20,103 nucleotides of DNA from CAZQIC01 sp964593555 (GCA_964593555.1 CAZQIC010000088.1:1-20103), one strand, 5' to 3'. Counted from the stretch's first letter, positions 6,719-14,385 are shown. Notes: generated from the sequence alone by a model not told the origin. A program made the numbers and translations.

Positions 6719-9046
6719 ATGGCTCATAGATCTTTTAGAGTAGTTCTTCTTTTCCTTTTTTCACTTGTAATGACAGTGCAGGCGCAGAACGCAAAAAAGT
6801 CGTTTAAGGCCGGTGAAAAATTTTTAGAACTTAAAAATTATAAAGACGCGATCAATAATTTTACTTCGGCAATTAACGCCGATCCTAATTTTGATAAAGC
6901 ATATGTGGCCAGGGCGGGTTGTTATGAGGTGTTAGGTGAAAAGGAGAAGGCGATCGCCGATTATGAAAGAGCCATAGTTTTTATGCCAAAGGAGAAAGAG
7001 CTTTATTGCAAGGCAGGCCGTTTATACCTGGAGTTAGGCGATTATACAAATGCCGATAAAAAATACAAGAAGGTGCTTGAAATGGATGATAAATATGTGG
7101 ATGCTATCGATGGTATGATCGGTGTCCTGCATAAAACACAACGCTATCACGAGGCGCTTAAATACTGTGAAACAGCTTTGGATGAGAAAAAAACTGCTGT
7201 TAATTATTTTAATCTTGCGCTCACATTGGATAGTCTAAAGAGTTATGTAGAAGCGGAGAAAAATTATAAGCAAGCCAAGTACTACGATTCAAAATATATA
7301 ATTGCATATGTTGGACTTAGTAATGTTCAGCTAAAACTTAAAAAAGAAGAAGAGGCATTAAAGACCTGTGAAGCCGCGCTGTTAAAATCTCCCGAGAATA
7401 TTGATATTCTAACAGCCCGCAGTTCAGTATATGCAGCCAAGAACGATCTGCAGCTTGCTGTGAATGATATCAGTAAAGTTCTAGCATCCAAACCCGGCGA
7501 GCGGGAGTTTATGTTACGCGCCGGTTATTATCAAAAATTAGGACAGTATCAAAACGCAGTAACCGATTATTCCAAAGCAATTGAATTCAACCCTAAAAAT
7601 GTAGATGCTTATTATTACAGGGCCACCAACTATGAGCAAATGACCAAATACTCATTGGCTACAAAAGACTATGAAAAATTATTACAGTTAATACCCCGCG
7701 ACGAAAAGGCTGCACAGCTGCTCGAGAGTGTAAAGAAAAAGTTATATGAATTTAACCGTGAGACCAATAAACCGGAGATCATGATCGCGTCGCCAAAGGT
7801 GGATAAAAAGAATGTGATGAAAGTGGCGGGTGACCTGAACGAAATCGTTATTAATGGTTCGATCGAAGATGAAAACTTTATCAAATCCATTACTGTTAAT
7901 TCAGCTAAAGTGGAGTTTAAAAAGGATACAACAAGTCCTTCTTTTTCCGCCAATGTAAAAATGGATAACCTCAAGGAAGTAACTGTTGAGGCGGAAGATA
8001 TTTATCAGAATAAAAGAACAGTTACTTATACCATTGAAAAAACAGAAGTGAGCAAACCTCTTGTTGCCTTGTTGGCTCCCTATGCTTCATTCGATAACGA
8101 AGTTTATTTACCCAATGAGTCGCCTGAACTTTATGTAGAGGGTATTATAAAGGATGAAAGCTTAATAAGTTCTGTAATTGTGGATGGCGTGAACGCAAGT
8201 TTTGATCTTACCCAATTGAATCCCAAATTCAGTGCTACAATAAAGATTGCTTATAAAGAAAAGTTTAGGGTAAGCGTTCAGGATATTTATGGTAATGAGA
8301 CCATCACCGAATATAAAGTGAGTAAAGGTGCTACGGGAGACAATAATCCTATGGGGATAACCTGGATGATATTTATAGAAAATTCCAATTACAATTCCTT
8401 TTCCAGACTGGAAGGGCCCGAAAAAGATATTAGGATGATGAAGTCGTCACTTACAGGTTATAAAGTAAGTAATGTCATTCATAAGAAAAATATGACTAAA
8501 GCCGATTTGGAAAAGTTTTTTTCAATTGAATTGAGAGATCTGCTAAAGAGTAATAAAGTGAATTCTGTTATGATCTGGTATGCAGGACATGGTAAAATGA
8601 TTAATGATGTAGGGTATTGGATTCCTGTAGATGCAAAACTGGATGAAGAAATAAGTTATTTTAACCTGGGCAGCTTGCGTTCCTACCTTCAAAATTATGC
8701 TCAGGTGGTGCATATGCTCGTTGTAACTGATGCTTGCGAATCTGGAGAGACTTTTATTTCGGCAAGACGGGATTCGCCTTCTACATGCGATGACTGGGAA
8801 AAAACAAAGTTTAAATCAGCGCAGGTAGTAACATCGGCAGGTTTTGAATTGGCTTCTGATAATTCTCAGTTTGCTACAGTATTCTCGGGTTCCTTAACCA
8901 ATAACCCCGAACCTTGTATTGCAATTGATAAAGTATATAAAAAAATTGAGTCGGCATTTGAAATTTCCGGAAAGCAAAAACCCAAATTCGGTGTAATTAA
9001 AAATGTACCCGACGATGCGGGGAGCTTCTTTTTTATTAAAAAGTAA
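6719..9046 (+). CDS. Exported TPR protein with C-terminal caspase-like (C14) protease domain
   Basis: A 775-residue protein. A signal peptide (about 1-22, cleaved before Gln23) is followed by about nine TPR units (about 25-345). Next come two tandem beta-sandwich repeats (about 355-440 and 445-535) that resemble each other: each has an E-D-E-N/S-x-I-x-S-V/I core and ends in D-I-Y-x-N. A caspase-type domain follows (about 540-775). The His-Cys dyad is intact: His624 in YAGHG and Cys673 in DACESG, 49 residues apart as expected. The small-subunit-like part follows (VVTSAG, then FATVFSGSL). There is no T9SS sorting domain, so a periplasmic location is most likely. Bacterial caspase homologues are predicted Lys/Arg- or Asp-specific proteases in regulatory or death pathways; specificity here cannot be read. 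The sensor-phosphatase gene follows 46 bp later, suggesting a shared pathway. Confidence 0.88.
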   Translation: MAHRSFRVVLLFLFSLVMTVQAQNAKKSFKAGEKFLELKNYKDAINNFTSAINADPNFDKAYVARAGCYEVLGEKEKAIADYERAIVFMPKEKELYCKAGRLYLELGDYTNADKKYKKVLEMDDKYVDAIDGMIGVLHKTQRYHEALKYCETALDEKKTAVNYFNLALTLDSLKSYVEAEKNYKQAKYYDSKYIIAYVGLSNVQLKLKKEEEALKTCEAALLKSPENIDILTARSSVYAAKNDLQLAVNDISKVLASKPGEREFMLRAGYYQKLGQYQNAVTDYSKAIEFNPKNVDAYYYRATNYEQMTKYSLATKDYEKLLQLIPRDEKAAQLLESVKKKLYEFNRETNKPEIMIASPKVDKKNVMKVAGDLNEIVINGSIEDENFIKSITVNSAKVEFKKDTTSPSFSANVKMDNLKEVTVEAEDIYQNKRTVTYTIEKTEVSKPLVALLAPYASFDNEVYLPNESPELYVEGIIKDESLISSVIVDGVNASFDLTQLNPKFSATIKIAYKEKFRVSVQDIYGNETITEYKVSKGATGDNNPMGITWMIFIENSNYNSFSRLEGPEKDIRMMKSSLTGYKVSNVIHKKNMTKADLEKFFSIELRDLLKSNKVNSVMIWYAGHGKMINDVGYWIPVDAKLDEEISYFNLGSLRSYLQNYAQVVHMLVVTDACESGETFISARRDSPSTCDDWEKTKFKSAQVVTSAGFELASDNSQFATVFSGSLTNNPEPCIAIDKVYKKIESAFEISGKQKPKFGVIKNVPDDAGSFFFIKK

Positions 9047-9078
9047 ATTTTCTTAATACTTTATAATAGTTTATTTTT

Positions 9079-9097
9079 AGCATGTATTTCTCATGCT
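9079..9097 (+). promoter_or_regulatory. Small inverted repeat enclosing the sensor start codon
   Basis: AGCATG (9079-9084) and CATGCT (9092-9097) pair perfectly around a 7-base loop, and the ATG at 9093 lies in the right arm. The left arm also holds an ATG (9082) that opens a five-codon mini-ORF ending in TGA at 9097-9099, overlapping the true start. The stem is short, so an effect on translation is only a possibility. Confidence 0.25.
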
Positions 9098-12000
9098 GAA
9101 AAAATCTTTTAAACCTGTCTTTTTTCTTCTGGCTCTTTCCTGCCTTTTTTTCAAGGTAAGAGCTCAAACTTATCACTTCGATAATTATACTGTACAGGAT
9201 GGACTTTCGCAATCCAATGTAGTTGGCATTGTGCAGGATAAGGCTGGTTTTTATTGGCTGGCAACCGAAAGTGGTTTAAGCAGGTTCGATGGAAAAACAT
9301 TTCAGAACTATAGCACAGAGGATGGTCTGGCAGATAATAATATAAAAGCGATCCTGCTGGATACAAAAGGAAATATGTGGCTGGGCCACAGTACCGGAGT
9401 TTTGACAATTTACGATGGGAAAAAATTTAGGACCGTTGCTCCCGAAGGTTTTCCCGCAGATAAATCAATTGAGTTAATATACGAGGACAGGGACGGAAAG
9501 ATTTGGATTTCGGTTTTTGGCTTTGGCGTTGTTTGTTTTGAGAATCCCAGTGCAGGCATGGTTAAAAAGGAAAATTACAAGTTTTACAGCAGCAAGGAGG
9601 GTCTGAATGAATATGTTTCTTCTATCATACAGGATAAAAATAAAAATTATTGGTTTGCAACAGGTATAGGAATTAAGACACTAAAAAAAGGAGAAACAAC
9701 ATTTGATTTTTTTAGTGATCCTGAACTTCACGGACAGCTAGGGGTATCACTTAAGGAAGATTCAAAAGGAAATATCTGGATAGGTACTTATTCATCTTCC
9801 ACCGCGATCCTTGCATGCTTCGATCCCGTTACAAAAAAAACAAATGCTTATGCCACAAGTGTATGGGTAAATAATATTTTCGAAAGTGCCGATGGAATCA
9901 TCTGGGCATTGGAGTGGGGTGGAGGTATACTTCGTGTGAAGGATGGAAAGACAGATGTGATCACGGTGGATAATGGTTTGTCAAGCAATAAAATAAGTTC
10001 ATTGATGCAGGATCGCGAAGGGAATATTCTCTTAGCAAATTATGGTACAGGTATTTCTGTTTATAAGGGAGATAAATTTATCGGGTATAAAGTAAACAAT
10101 GGCTTATTGGATAATAAAGTAAGTTCCGTAGCAATAGATGGAAATAATAATGTTTGGGTGGGAAGTGTAAATGGCGTAAGTGTGATTAATAAAAATGGTA
10201 CAATAAAAACATATACTTCAATAAATGGAAATGAATGCAGGAATGTATATGCAATTGTAAGCGATAAAAGTGGTGATGTCTGGATGAGTTCCGACGGAAG
10301 ATTATATAAACATGTAACTGTTTCCGATAAATTTGTTTCCTTCCCTGTGTTGGAAAATTTTATAGATGGCAGACAGGTAATTACATCTCTTGCCATTGAT
10401 AAAAAAAATAATGTATGGATAGGTACCATTGACGGATTATTGTACTACAATACTTCTGCCGGGCAGCCGAGTTCTTATAGAACAGTTGATGGTTTATTAG
10501 GGAACGCAATCGATGCCGTATACTGCGATAGCAAAAACAGGTTGTGGGTAGCCTGTAAATCAAAAGGGATATCCATGTACGATGGTAAGTTTTTTGTTTC
10601 GTATACAAAATTCGATGGGTTTAATAATACAAGTCCAACTGCTTTTGCTGATGGTAATAATGAGAATATCTGGATAGGAACTAAAGGCGGAGGTGTGTAC
10701 AGGTATGATGGTAGAAATTTTCACACTTACCGTTCCAATGAAGGCCTGCCATCGGATTATATTAACCTTGTTAAAGTAGATGCGGAAAATAAACTTTGGT
10801 TGGGAACTAACAAGGGCCTTGTGCAATTTGATTACGAAAAAAGCAACGCAATAGTCTATGGTAGACGTGAAGGTTTTTCGGGTGTTGAAACATCAACCAA
10901 TGCAGTCGCTCTTGATGATGATGGCTCATTGTGGATAGGAACGGTAAACGGTGTAATGAAGTATGATGCAAAAAAATACAAAAAAAATACTATACCTCCA
11001 TTCCTGCATGTAAATTCAGTTAAGATCAATAACAAGGATGTTGGTTTGCAGGAACATTATGAATTAGGCTATGAAGAAAATTCGTTCAGGGTAGATTTTG
11101 TCGGGATAAGTTTAAATAACCCTGAGAAAGTTACTTATAGTATTTTGCTCGATGGTTACGATAAGGAATGGAGACCAGCAACGAAACAATCTTTTGAGAT
11201 TTTTTCTAATCTTCCACCCAATGATTATAAATTAGCTATTAAGGCTTGTAATGCTGAAGGTGCTTGTGTTTCGGAGCCTATTGGTTTTACATTTTATATT
11301 AAACCTCCATTCTGGAAAACCTGGTGGTTTTATTTAACCTGTGCTGTTTTAATAATAACAATAATTGTTGTGTACATTAAAATAAGAGAACGGCAGCTGA
11401 TCGCGGAGAAAAAAGTACTGGAAGAAAAAGTGCACGAGCGTACAGCGGAGGTGGTGCAAAAAAATATTGAGTTGGATGAAAAAAACAAAGATATTACGGC
11501 AAGTATCCGCTACGCGAAACGTATACAGGATGCAATATTATTACCGGATGATCTTGTAAAACAGTATTTACCCAAAACATTTGTATTATTTAATCCTAAG
11601 GATATTGTGAGTGGTGATTTTTATTGGATATATGATAAAAAGGATACGGTATTGTTTGCCGCGGTTGATTGTACTGGGCATGGAGTGCCGGGTGCATTTA
11701 TGTCGATAGTGGGACACAACCTGCTCGATAAAATTGTTGGAGAGGACGGAGTAACACAACCCGGAGATATTCTCGATGCACTTAATAAAAGTGTAAGCGA
11801 TACCTTGCGTCAGTCACAATCTGAGGATCAAAGTATAAAGGATGGAATGGACATTGCGCTTTGTTGTTTTGATCGTAAAACAAATGAGCTCCAGTTTGCC
11901 GGGGCACATAATCCGCTTTGGGTAATTCGCAATGGTGAGCTTATTGAATTTAAGGGCAACAAATTTCCGATCGGAAATTTAAAAGAAGGCGAACAGAAAA

Positions 12001-12248
12001 AATTCACTAACAATTCTATTACCCTACAAAAAGGTGATACAGCCTACGTTTTTTCCGATGGTTATGCCGATCAGTTTGGCGGGCCAAAAGGAAAAAAATT
12101 TATGTACAGCCAATTTAAAAGTAAACTTATCTCAATTCAGCACATGGATATGGAGCAGCAAGCTGTTCACCTAAAAACCTTTATCAGTGAATGGATGGGA
12201 GCGCTTGAGCAGGTGGATGATATACTGGTGATCGGAACCAGGCTGTAA
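9093..12248 (+). CDS. Reg_prop/Y_Y_Y transmembrane sensor with SpoIIE/PP2C phosphatase
   Basis: A 1051-residue membrane sensor. Parts in order: signal peptide (about 1-24); 14 propeller repeats of the Reg_prop type (about 26-625), marked by motifs such as WIGT, WLGT and WVGS followed by YDG, enough for two seven-bladed propellers; a Y_Y_Y Ig-like domain (about 670-735, with LDGYDKEW); one membrane helix (about 744-762) preceded by FWKTWWFY; a coiled coil (about 763-810); and a cytoplasmic SpoIIE/PP2C domain (about 835-1051). PP2C metal-binding motifs are complete: SGDFYW with Asp842, DCTGHG with Asp859, FSDG with Asp989, and QVDDI with Asp1042/1043. The periplasmic half matches hybrid two-component sensors of Bacteroidota, but the output is a Ser/Thr phosphatase rather than a histidine kinase. 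A role in dephosphorylating an anti-sigma-antagonist-like protein is inferred; no such partner is in the window. Confidence 0.92.
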   Translation: MLKKSFKPVFFLLALSCLFFKVRAQTYHFDNYTVQDGLSQSNVVGIVQDKAGFYWLATESGLSRFDGKTFQNYSTEDGLADNNIKAILLDTKGNMWLGHSTGVLTIYDGKKFRTVAPEGFPADKSIELIYEDRDGKIWISVFGFGVVCFENPSAGMVKKENYKFYSSKEGLNEYVSSIIQDKNKNYWFATGIGIKTLKKGETTFDFFSDPELHGQLGVSLKEDSKGNIWIGTYSSSTAILACFDPVTKKTNAYATSVWVNNIFESADGIIWALEWGGGILRVKDGKTDVITVDNGLSSNKISSLMQDREGNILLANYGTGISVYKGDKFIGYKVNNGLLDNKVSSVAIDGNNNVWVGSVNGVSVINKNGTIKTYTSINGNECRNVYAIVSDKSGDVWMSSDGRLYKHVTVSDKFVSFPVLENFIDGRQVITSLAIDKKNNVWIGTIDGLLYYNTSAGQPSSYRTVDGLLGNAIDAVYCDSKNRLWVACKSKGISMYDGKFFVSYTKFDGFNNTSPTAFADGNNENIWIGTKGGGVYRYDGRNFHTYRSNEGLPSDYINLVKVDAENKLWLGTNKGLVQFDYEKSNAIVYGRREGFSGVETSTNAVALDDDGSLWIGTVNGVMKYDAKKYKKNTIPPFLHVNSVKINNKDVGLQEHYELGYEENSFRVDFVGISLNNPEKVTYSILLDGYDKEWRPATKQSFEIFSNLPPNDYKLAIKACNAEGACVSEPIGFTFYIKPPFWKTWWFYLTCAVLIITIIVVYIKIRERQLIAEKKVLEEKVHERTAEVVQKNIELDEKNKDITASIRYAKRIQDAILLPDDLVKQYLPKTFVLFNPKDIVSGDFYWIYDKKDTVLFAAVDCTGHGVPGAFMSIVGHNLLDKIVGEDGVTQPGDILDALNKSVSDTLRQSQSEDQSIKDGMDIALCCFDRKTNELQFAGAHNPLWVIRNGELIEFKGNKFPIGNLKEGEQKKFTNNSITLQKGDTAYVFSDGYADQFGGPKGKKFMYSQFKSKLISIQHMDMEQQAVHLKTFISEWMGALEQVDDILVIGTRL

Positions 12249-12297
12249 TATCATTTTTTGCCAGAATCATTATAAAGCCTGTGTAATACAATAGCCC

Positions 12298-12323
12298 CCG
12301 TTCGCGCGTATCCGCGCGAACGG
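12298..12323. repeat. Perfect 11-bp GC-rich hairpin
   Basis: CCGTTCGCGCG (12298-12308) and its exact reverse complement (12313-12323) flank the loop TATC. The hairpin lies 49 bases after the sensor gene. No T-tract follows on either strand, so it is not a standard intrinsic terminator, though it could stop polymerase or protect a 3' end. Its GC content contrasts sharply with the AT-rich surroundings, so it may be a copy of a dispersed palindromic element or a protein-binding site. Confidence 0.7.
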
Positions 12324-12366
12324 AGTAATTACAGAAAACTGTCCTCCTGAATAAAAGTTTTTGAAT

Positions 12367-12837
12367 ATGAAAACACTCTTTTTTGTTATTGCATTAATTT
12401 TCAGCATGTCGGTATATTCACAAGCTAAAAGTGATACGTTGTATTTAAAAAACGTGCATTTAAAATGGATTGAGGAGAATAATGCTGGATTAAAAATATT
12501 AGGAAGTGATACTACTATAATGTTAAAAGGTAAAGCATATTCAACGGGTCAAATCTCTATGGATAATTATCATGCCTTAATAAATTATAAAAAAGTTAAA
12601 AAGGAATTGTCTCCAATAATTTTATTGCAAGATGATGGCAAAAGGCTCAAAGTATATTATACAAATGGAGAATGCATATTAGGTCCCTACAGAGAGTATT
12701 ATGATACTGGCTTATTGAAGATTGATGGTAGTTATGATTGGAAAGTTTATAAAAGAAAACTTGGTACATGGAAGTACTATGATGAAACTGGCAAACTAAC
12801 CAAAGAGATTACCTATAATGATAAAGGAAAAAAATAA
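12367..12837 (+). CDS. Secreted MORN-repeat-like protein
   Basis: A 156-residue exported protein of unknown function. A signal peptide (about 1-18, cleaved before Gln19) is followed by a mixed beta region. The C-terminal third has two MORN-type (MORN_2) repeats with the pattern GPYREYY-x-TG-L-KIDG-Y and GTWKYYDETGKL-KE. Such repeats occur in many secreted Bacteroidota proteins and in proteins annotated as YwqK-type antitoxins. The export signal makes a classical cytoplasmic antitoxin role unlikely here. The frame also offers TTG at 12361 (two codons earlier), but ATG 12367 gives the better signal peptide. It stands alone, after the GC-rich hairpin, with a separate minus-strand toxin-antitoxin pair downstream. 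Confidence 0.7.
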   Translation: MKTLFFVIALIFSMSVYSQAKSDTLYLKNVHLKWIEENNAGLKILGSDTTIMLKGKAYSTGQISMDNYHALINYKKVKKELSPIILLQDDGKRLKVYYTNGECILGPYREYYDTGLLKIDGSYDWKVYKRKLGTWKYYDETGKLTKEITYNDKGKK

Positions 12838-12849
12838 AAAATAAAAAAT
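12828..12849. repeat. A-rich tandem repeat (A6-7T) at the MORN gene stop
   Basis: Three runs of A (A7, A6, A6), each followed by T, span the TAA stop of the MORN-like gene. On the minus strand this is a T-rich stretch about 110 bases past the toxin stop and may help end transcription of the toxin-antitoxin operon. No strong stem directly precedes it, so this is only suggestive. Confidence 0.35.
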
Positions 12850-12961
12850 AAACAATAAGAAAACTAAATAATCCCATAGTTAAAGAAGCCCAAGTTTTGG
12901 TCAAGCATCACTGTATCACTTGATCTGTTACAAAATCAAGAAAACAGCTCCATAGGGATGA

Positions 12962-13258
12962 TTAGAACTTGTACTTAGCAGGGTTCTGTCTGCTATCTAC
13001 AAATAAAAGCAGTTCAATATGGTTGGGTAAAACTTTATATAACAGGAGTGTTTTACTTTTGATAACACATTTGTGTATTTGTTTTTTGTCAGATAAGTAA
13101 GGGTACATTAGAGGCTGCTTTGCAATGGCTGTTACAGTGGTATCTACTTCCACCAGTAAAGTGGTAATTACTTTTGCAGGCCACTTGTCCTCTAAAAAAC
13201 CAACAAGTGAATCCAAGCTTTTTTCAGCTTGGGGAGACCAAATAACTTTCAGGGCCAT
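12962..13258 (-). CDS. RelE/ParE-family toxin of type II toxin-antitoxin system
   Basis: A 98-residue small basic protein with the ParE/RelE fold pattern. It has an N-terminal strand VIWSPQAEKSLDSL, a long helix pair, a central PxMYPYLS turn, and a C-terminal hairpin LLLYKVLPNHIELLLFVDSRQNP. The F-D-x-R-Q-N-P ending is characteristic of ParE-like toxins. ParE members poison gyrase, while RelE members cut mRNA at the ribosome; the lack of obvious RelE catalytic residues and the RQNP motif favour ParE type. Its ATG overlaps the antitoxin stop by one base (13258), the usual coupled antitoxin-then-toxin order. The target is inferred from family only. Confidence 0.85.
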   Translation of the reverse strand: MALKVIWSPQAEKSLDSLVGFLEDKWPAKVITTLLVEVDTTVTAIAKQPLMYPYLSDKKQIHKCVIKSKTLLLYKVLPNHIELLLFVDSRQNPAKYKF

Positions 13259-13485
13259 TACAAATACTTCCCTTTGTATTTAGCCATCACCTTTTCATGG
13301 GATTTACCTTCCCCATTTTTTAGTGACAAGATGGCTTCTTCAATTTTCCCCTGCTGTTGTTTGGATAAAGAATCCCAGCCATCAGACTTTAAGGAGTTAA
13401 CATAGGCTCTTACTTTTTTCAGAGTAGAACTGTCAAATGAGAGAAGGGATTTATATATATCAACTAAAGTTTCTGCTGTGCTCAT
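13258..13485 (-). CDS. Antitoxin partner of ParE-type toxin
   Basis: A 75-residue protein immediately upstream of the toxin on the same strand, overlapping it by one base. The N-terminal half is predicted helical (LVDIYKSLLSFDSSTLKKVRAYV). The C-terminal half has the pattern W-D-x-L-x-x-x-x-x-x-K-I-E-E-A, then L-x-x-G-E, then HEKVMAKYK, as found in many small antitoxins encoded with ParE in Bacteroidota. No clear ribbon-helix-helix or Phd signature can be assigned by eye. It is expected to bind and neutralise the toxin and to repress the shared promoter just upstream. Identification rests mainly on position plus the C-terminal pattern. Confidence 0.75.
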   Translation of the reverse strand: MSTAETLVDIYKSLLSFDSSTLKKVRAYVNSLKSDGWDSLSKQQQGKIEEAILSLKNGEGKSHEKVMAKYKGKYL

Positions 13486-13505
13486 GGTAAAGAAATTTTG
13501 TACTA

Positions 13506-13513
13506 CAAATATA
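13506..13513 (-). promoter_or_regulatory. -7 promoter box of the toxin-antitoxin operon
   Basis: Read on the minus strand this is TATATTTG, an exact TAnnTTTG match, 20 bases before the antitoxin ATG. The same octamer occurs before the PD40 gene at 2329. No clear -33 TTG was seen at standard spacing. It gives the toxin-antitoxin pair its own transcription start, independent of the flanking + strand genes. Confidence 0.55.
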
Positions 13514-13591
13514 CCCCAAAAGCAGCAGAATAAAAAAGGGATGTTTTCAATCCGTGCCGAGGGGGATATTAAGATCTTACCAGTAGGTTGG

Positions 13592-13609
13592 TTAAAGTAT
13601 TAACTTTAA
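13592..13609 (+). promoter_or_regulatory. Inverted repeat with near-consensus -7 box
   Basis: TTAAAGT (13592-13598) and ACTTTAA (13603-13609) form a perfect 7-bp inverted repeat around ATTA. The right half contains TAACTTTA (13601-13608), one mismatch from TAnnTTTG, 29 bases before the ATG at 13638. It could be a promoter with an overlapping operator. A second 10-bp palindrome, TAAGATCTTA, lies at 13570-13579. Confidence 0.35.
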
Positions 13610-13637
13610 GATTACAAAAACAAAACAATTTAAATAA

Positions 13638-14318
13638 ATGAACGGAAATACTCATGCAAAAATCAGAGCTATAATTACCGGTGCAACCGGAATGGTAGGT
13701 GAAGGTGTGTTGCATGAATGTTTGCAGCACCCGGATGTTGAACAGGTACTTATTGTTAACAGGAAAGCAAGCGGAATGATTCATCCTAAATTAAAAGAGA
13801 TAGTCCATCCTGATTTTTTTAATTTGTCGGCCATAGAGAATCAATTGCAAAATTACAATGCTTGCTTTTTCTGCTTAGGTGTTTCTTCAGTTGGAATGAA
13901 GGAGGATGAATTTAATAAGTTCACACATACATTAACTTTGAACTTTGCGCAAACCCTGGTAAAGTATAATAAGGATATGACTTTTTGTTATGTTTCCGGA
14001 GCCGGTACCGATAGTACAGAGAAAGGAAAAACGATGTGGGCCAGGGTAAAAGGAAGAACAGAGAATGATCTGGCAAAACTTTCGTTTAAACAAGTTTATA
14101 ATTTCAGGCCGGGGGTAATGTCACCAACAAAGGGCTTAAAAAATACTTTGAGTTTTTATAAATACCTTGGATGGTTAATGCCAATACTAAGGTTGTTTGC
14201 ACCGGGTGTTATTTGTACACTTAAGGAAGTGGGATTGGCAATGGTAAATTCGGTAAACAAAGGTTATGAAAAACAAACGATAGAGGTAAGCGATATAAAA
14301 GTTTTAGCAAAAAAATAA
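13638..14318 (+). CDS. NAD(P)-binding Rossmann-fold protein (atypical SDR, TIP30-like)
   Basis: A 226-residue soluble protein. The dinucleotide-binding loop is GATGMVG (15-21), followed by strand-helix alternation as in atypical/extended short-chain dehydrogenases and TIP30/CC3-like proteins. The segment SGAGTDST and then MWARVKGRTE occupies the place of the SDR active site. In the usual YxxxK motif the Tyr position is Trp (WARVK), so classical dehydrogenase chemistry is doubtful. Cofactor binding with a regulatory or isomerase/epimerase-like role is possible. The substrate cannot be named. It is transcribed away from the toxin-antitoxin pair, with a 152-bp divergent gap, and is followed by a 122-bp gap rich in inverted repeats. 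Confidence 0.78.
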   Translation: MNGNTHAKIRAIITGATGMVGEGVLHECLQHPDVEQVLIVNRKASGMIHPKLKEIVHPDFFNLSAIENQLQNYNACFFCLGVSSVGMKEDEFNKFTHTLTLNFAQTLVKYNKDMTFCYVSGAGTDSTEKGKTMWARVKGRTENDLAKLSFKQVYNFRPGVMSPTKGLKNTLSFYKYLGWLMPILRLFAPGVICTLKEVGLAMVNSVNKGYEKQTIEVSDIKVLAKK

Positions 14319-14333
14319 TTATGAAATAGCCAT

Positions 14334-14350
14334 GTTTGCGAAAAGCAAAC
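14334..14350. repeat. 6-bp inverted repeat GTTTGC/GCAAAC
   Basis: GTTTGC (14334-14339), loop GAAAA and GCAAAC (14345-14350), 16 bases after the Rossmann-fold gene. It could be a weak terminator stem, but no T-tract follows. Confidence 0.35.
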
Positions 14351-14385
14351 ACCAATAGAAATGAATAGATGAAGATGGCGTATTC

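Noticed and set aside
10061..10608. Open frames on the minus strand inside the sensor gene
   Set aside because: They are antisense shadows of the propeller repeats, with no recognisable motifs.
12298..12323. Intrinsic terminator for the sensor gene
   Set aside because: No T-tract follows the stem on either strand, so only a hairpin is reported.
12367..12837. MORN-like protein as an antitoxin of the nearby ParE toxin
   Set aside because: It has an export signal, lies on the opposite strand, and the toxin already has an overlapping antitoxin gene.
12900..12950. CTTGAT/ATCAAG inverted repeat after the toxin gene as a terminator
   Set aside because: A 10-base loop, a six-pair stem and no adjoining T-tract make it too weak to call.
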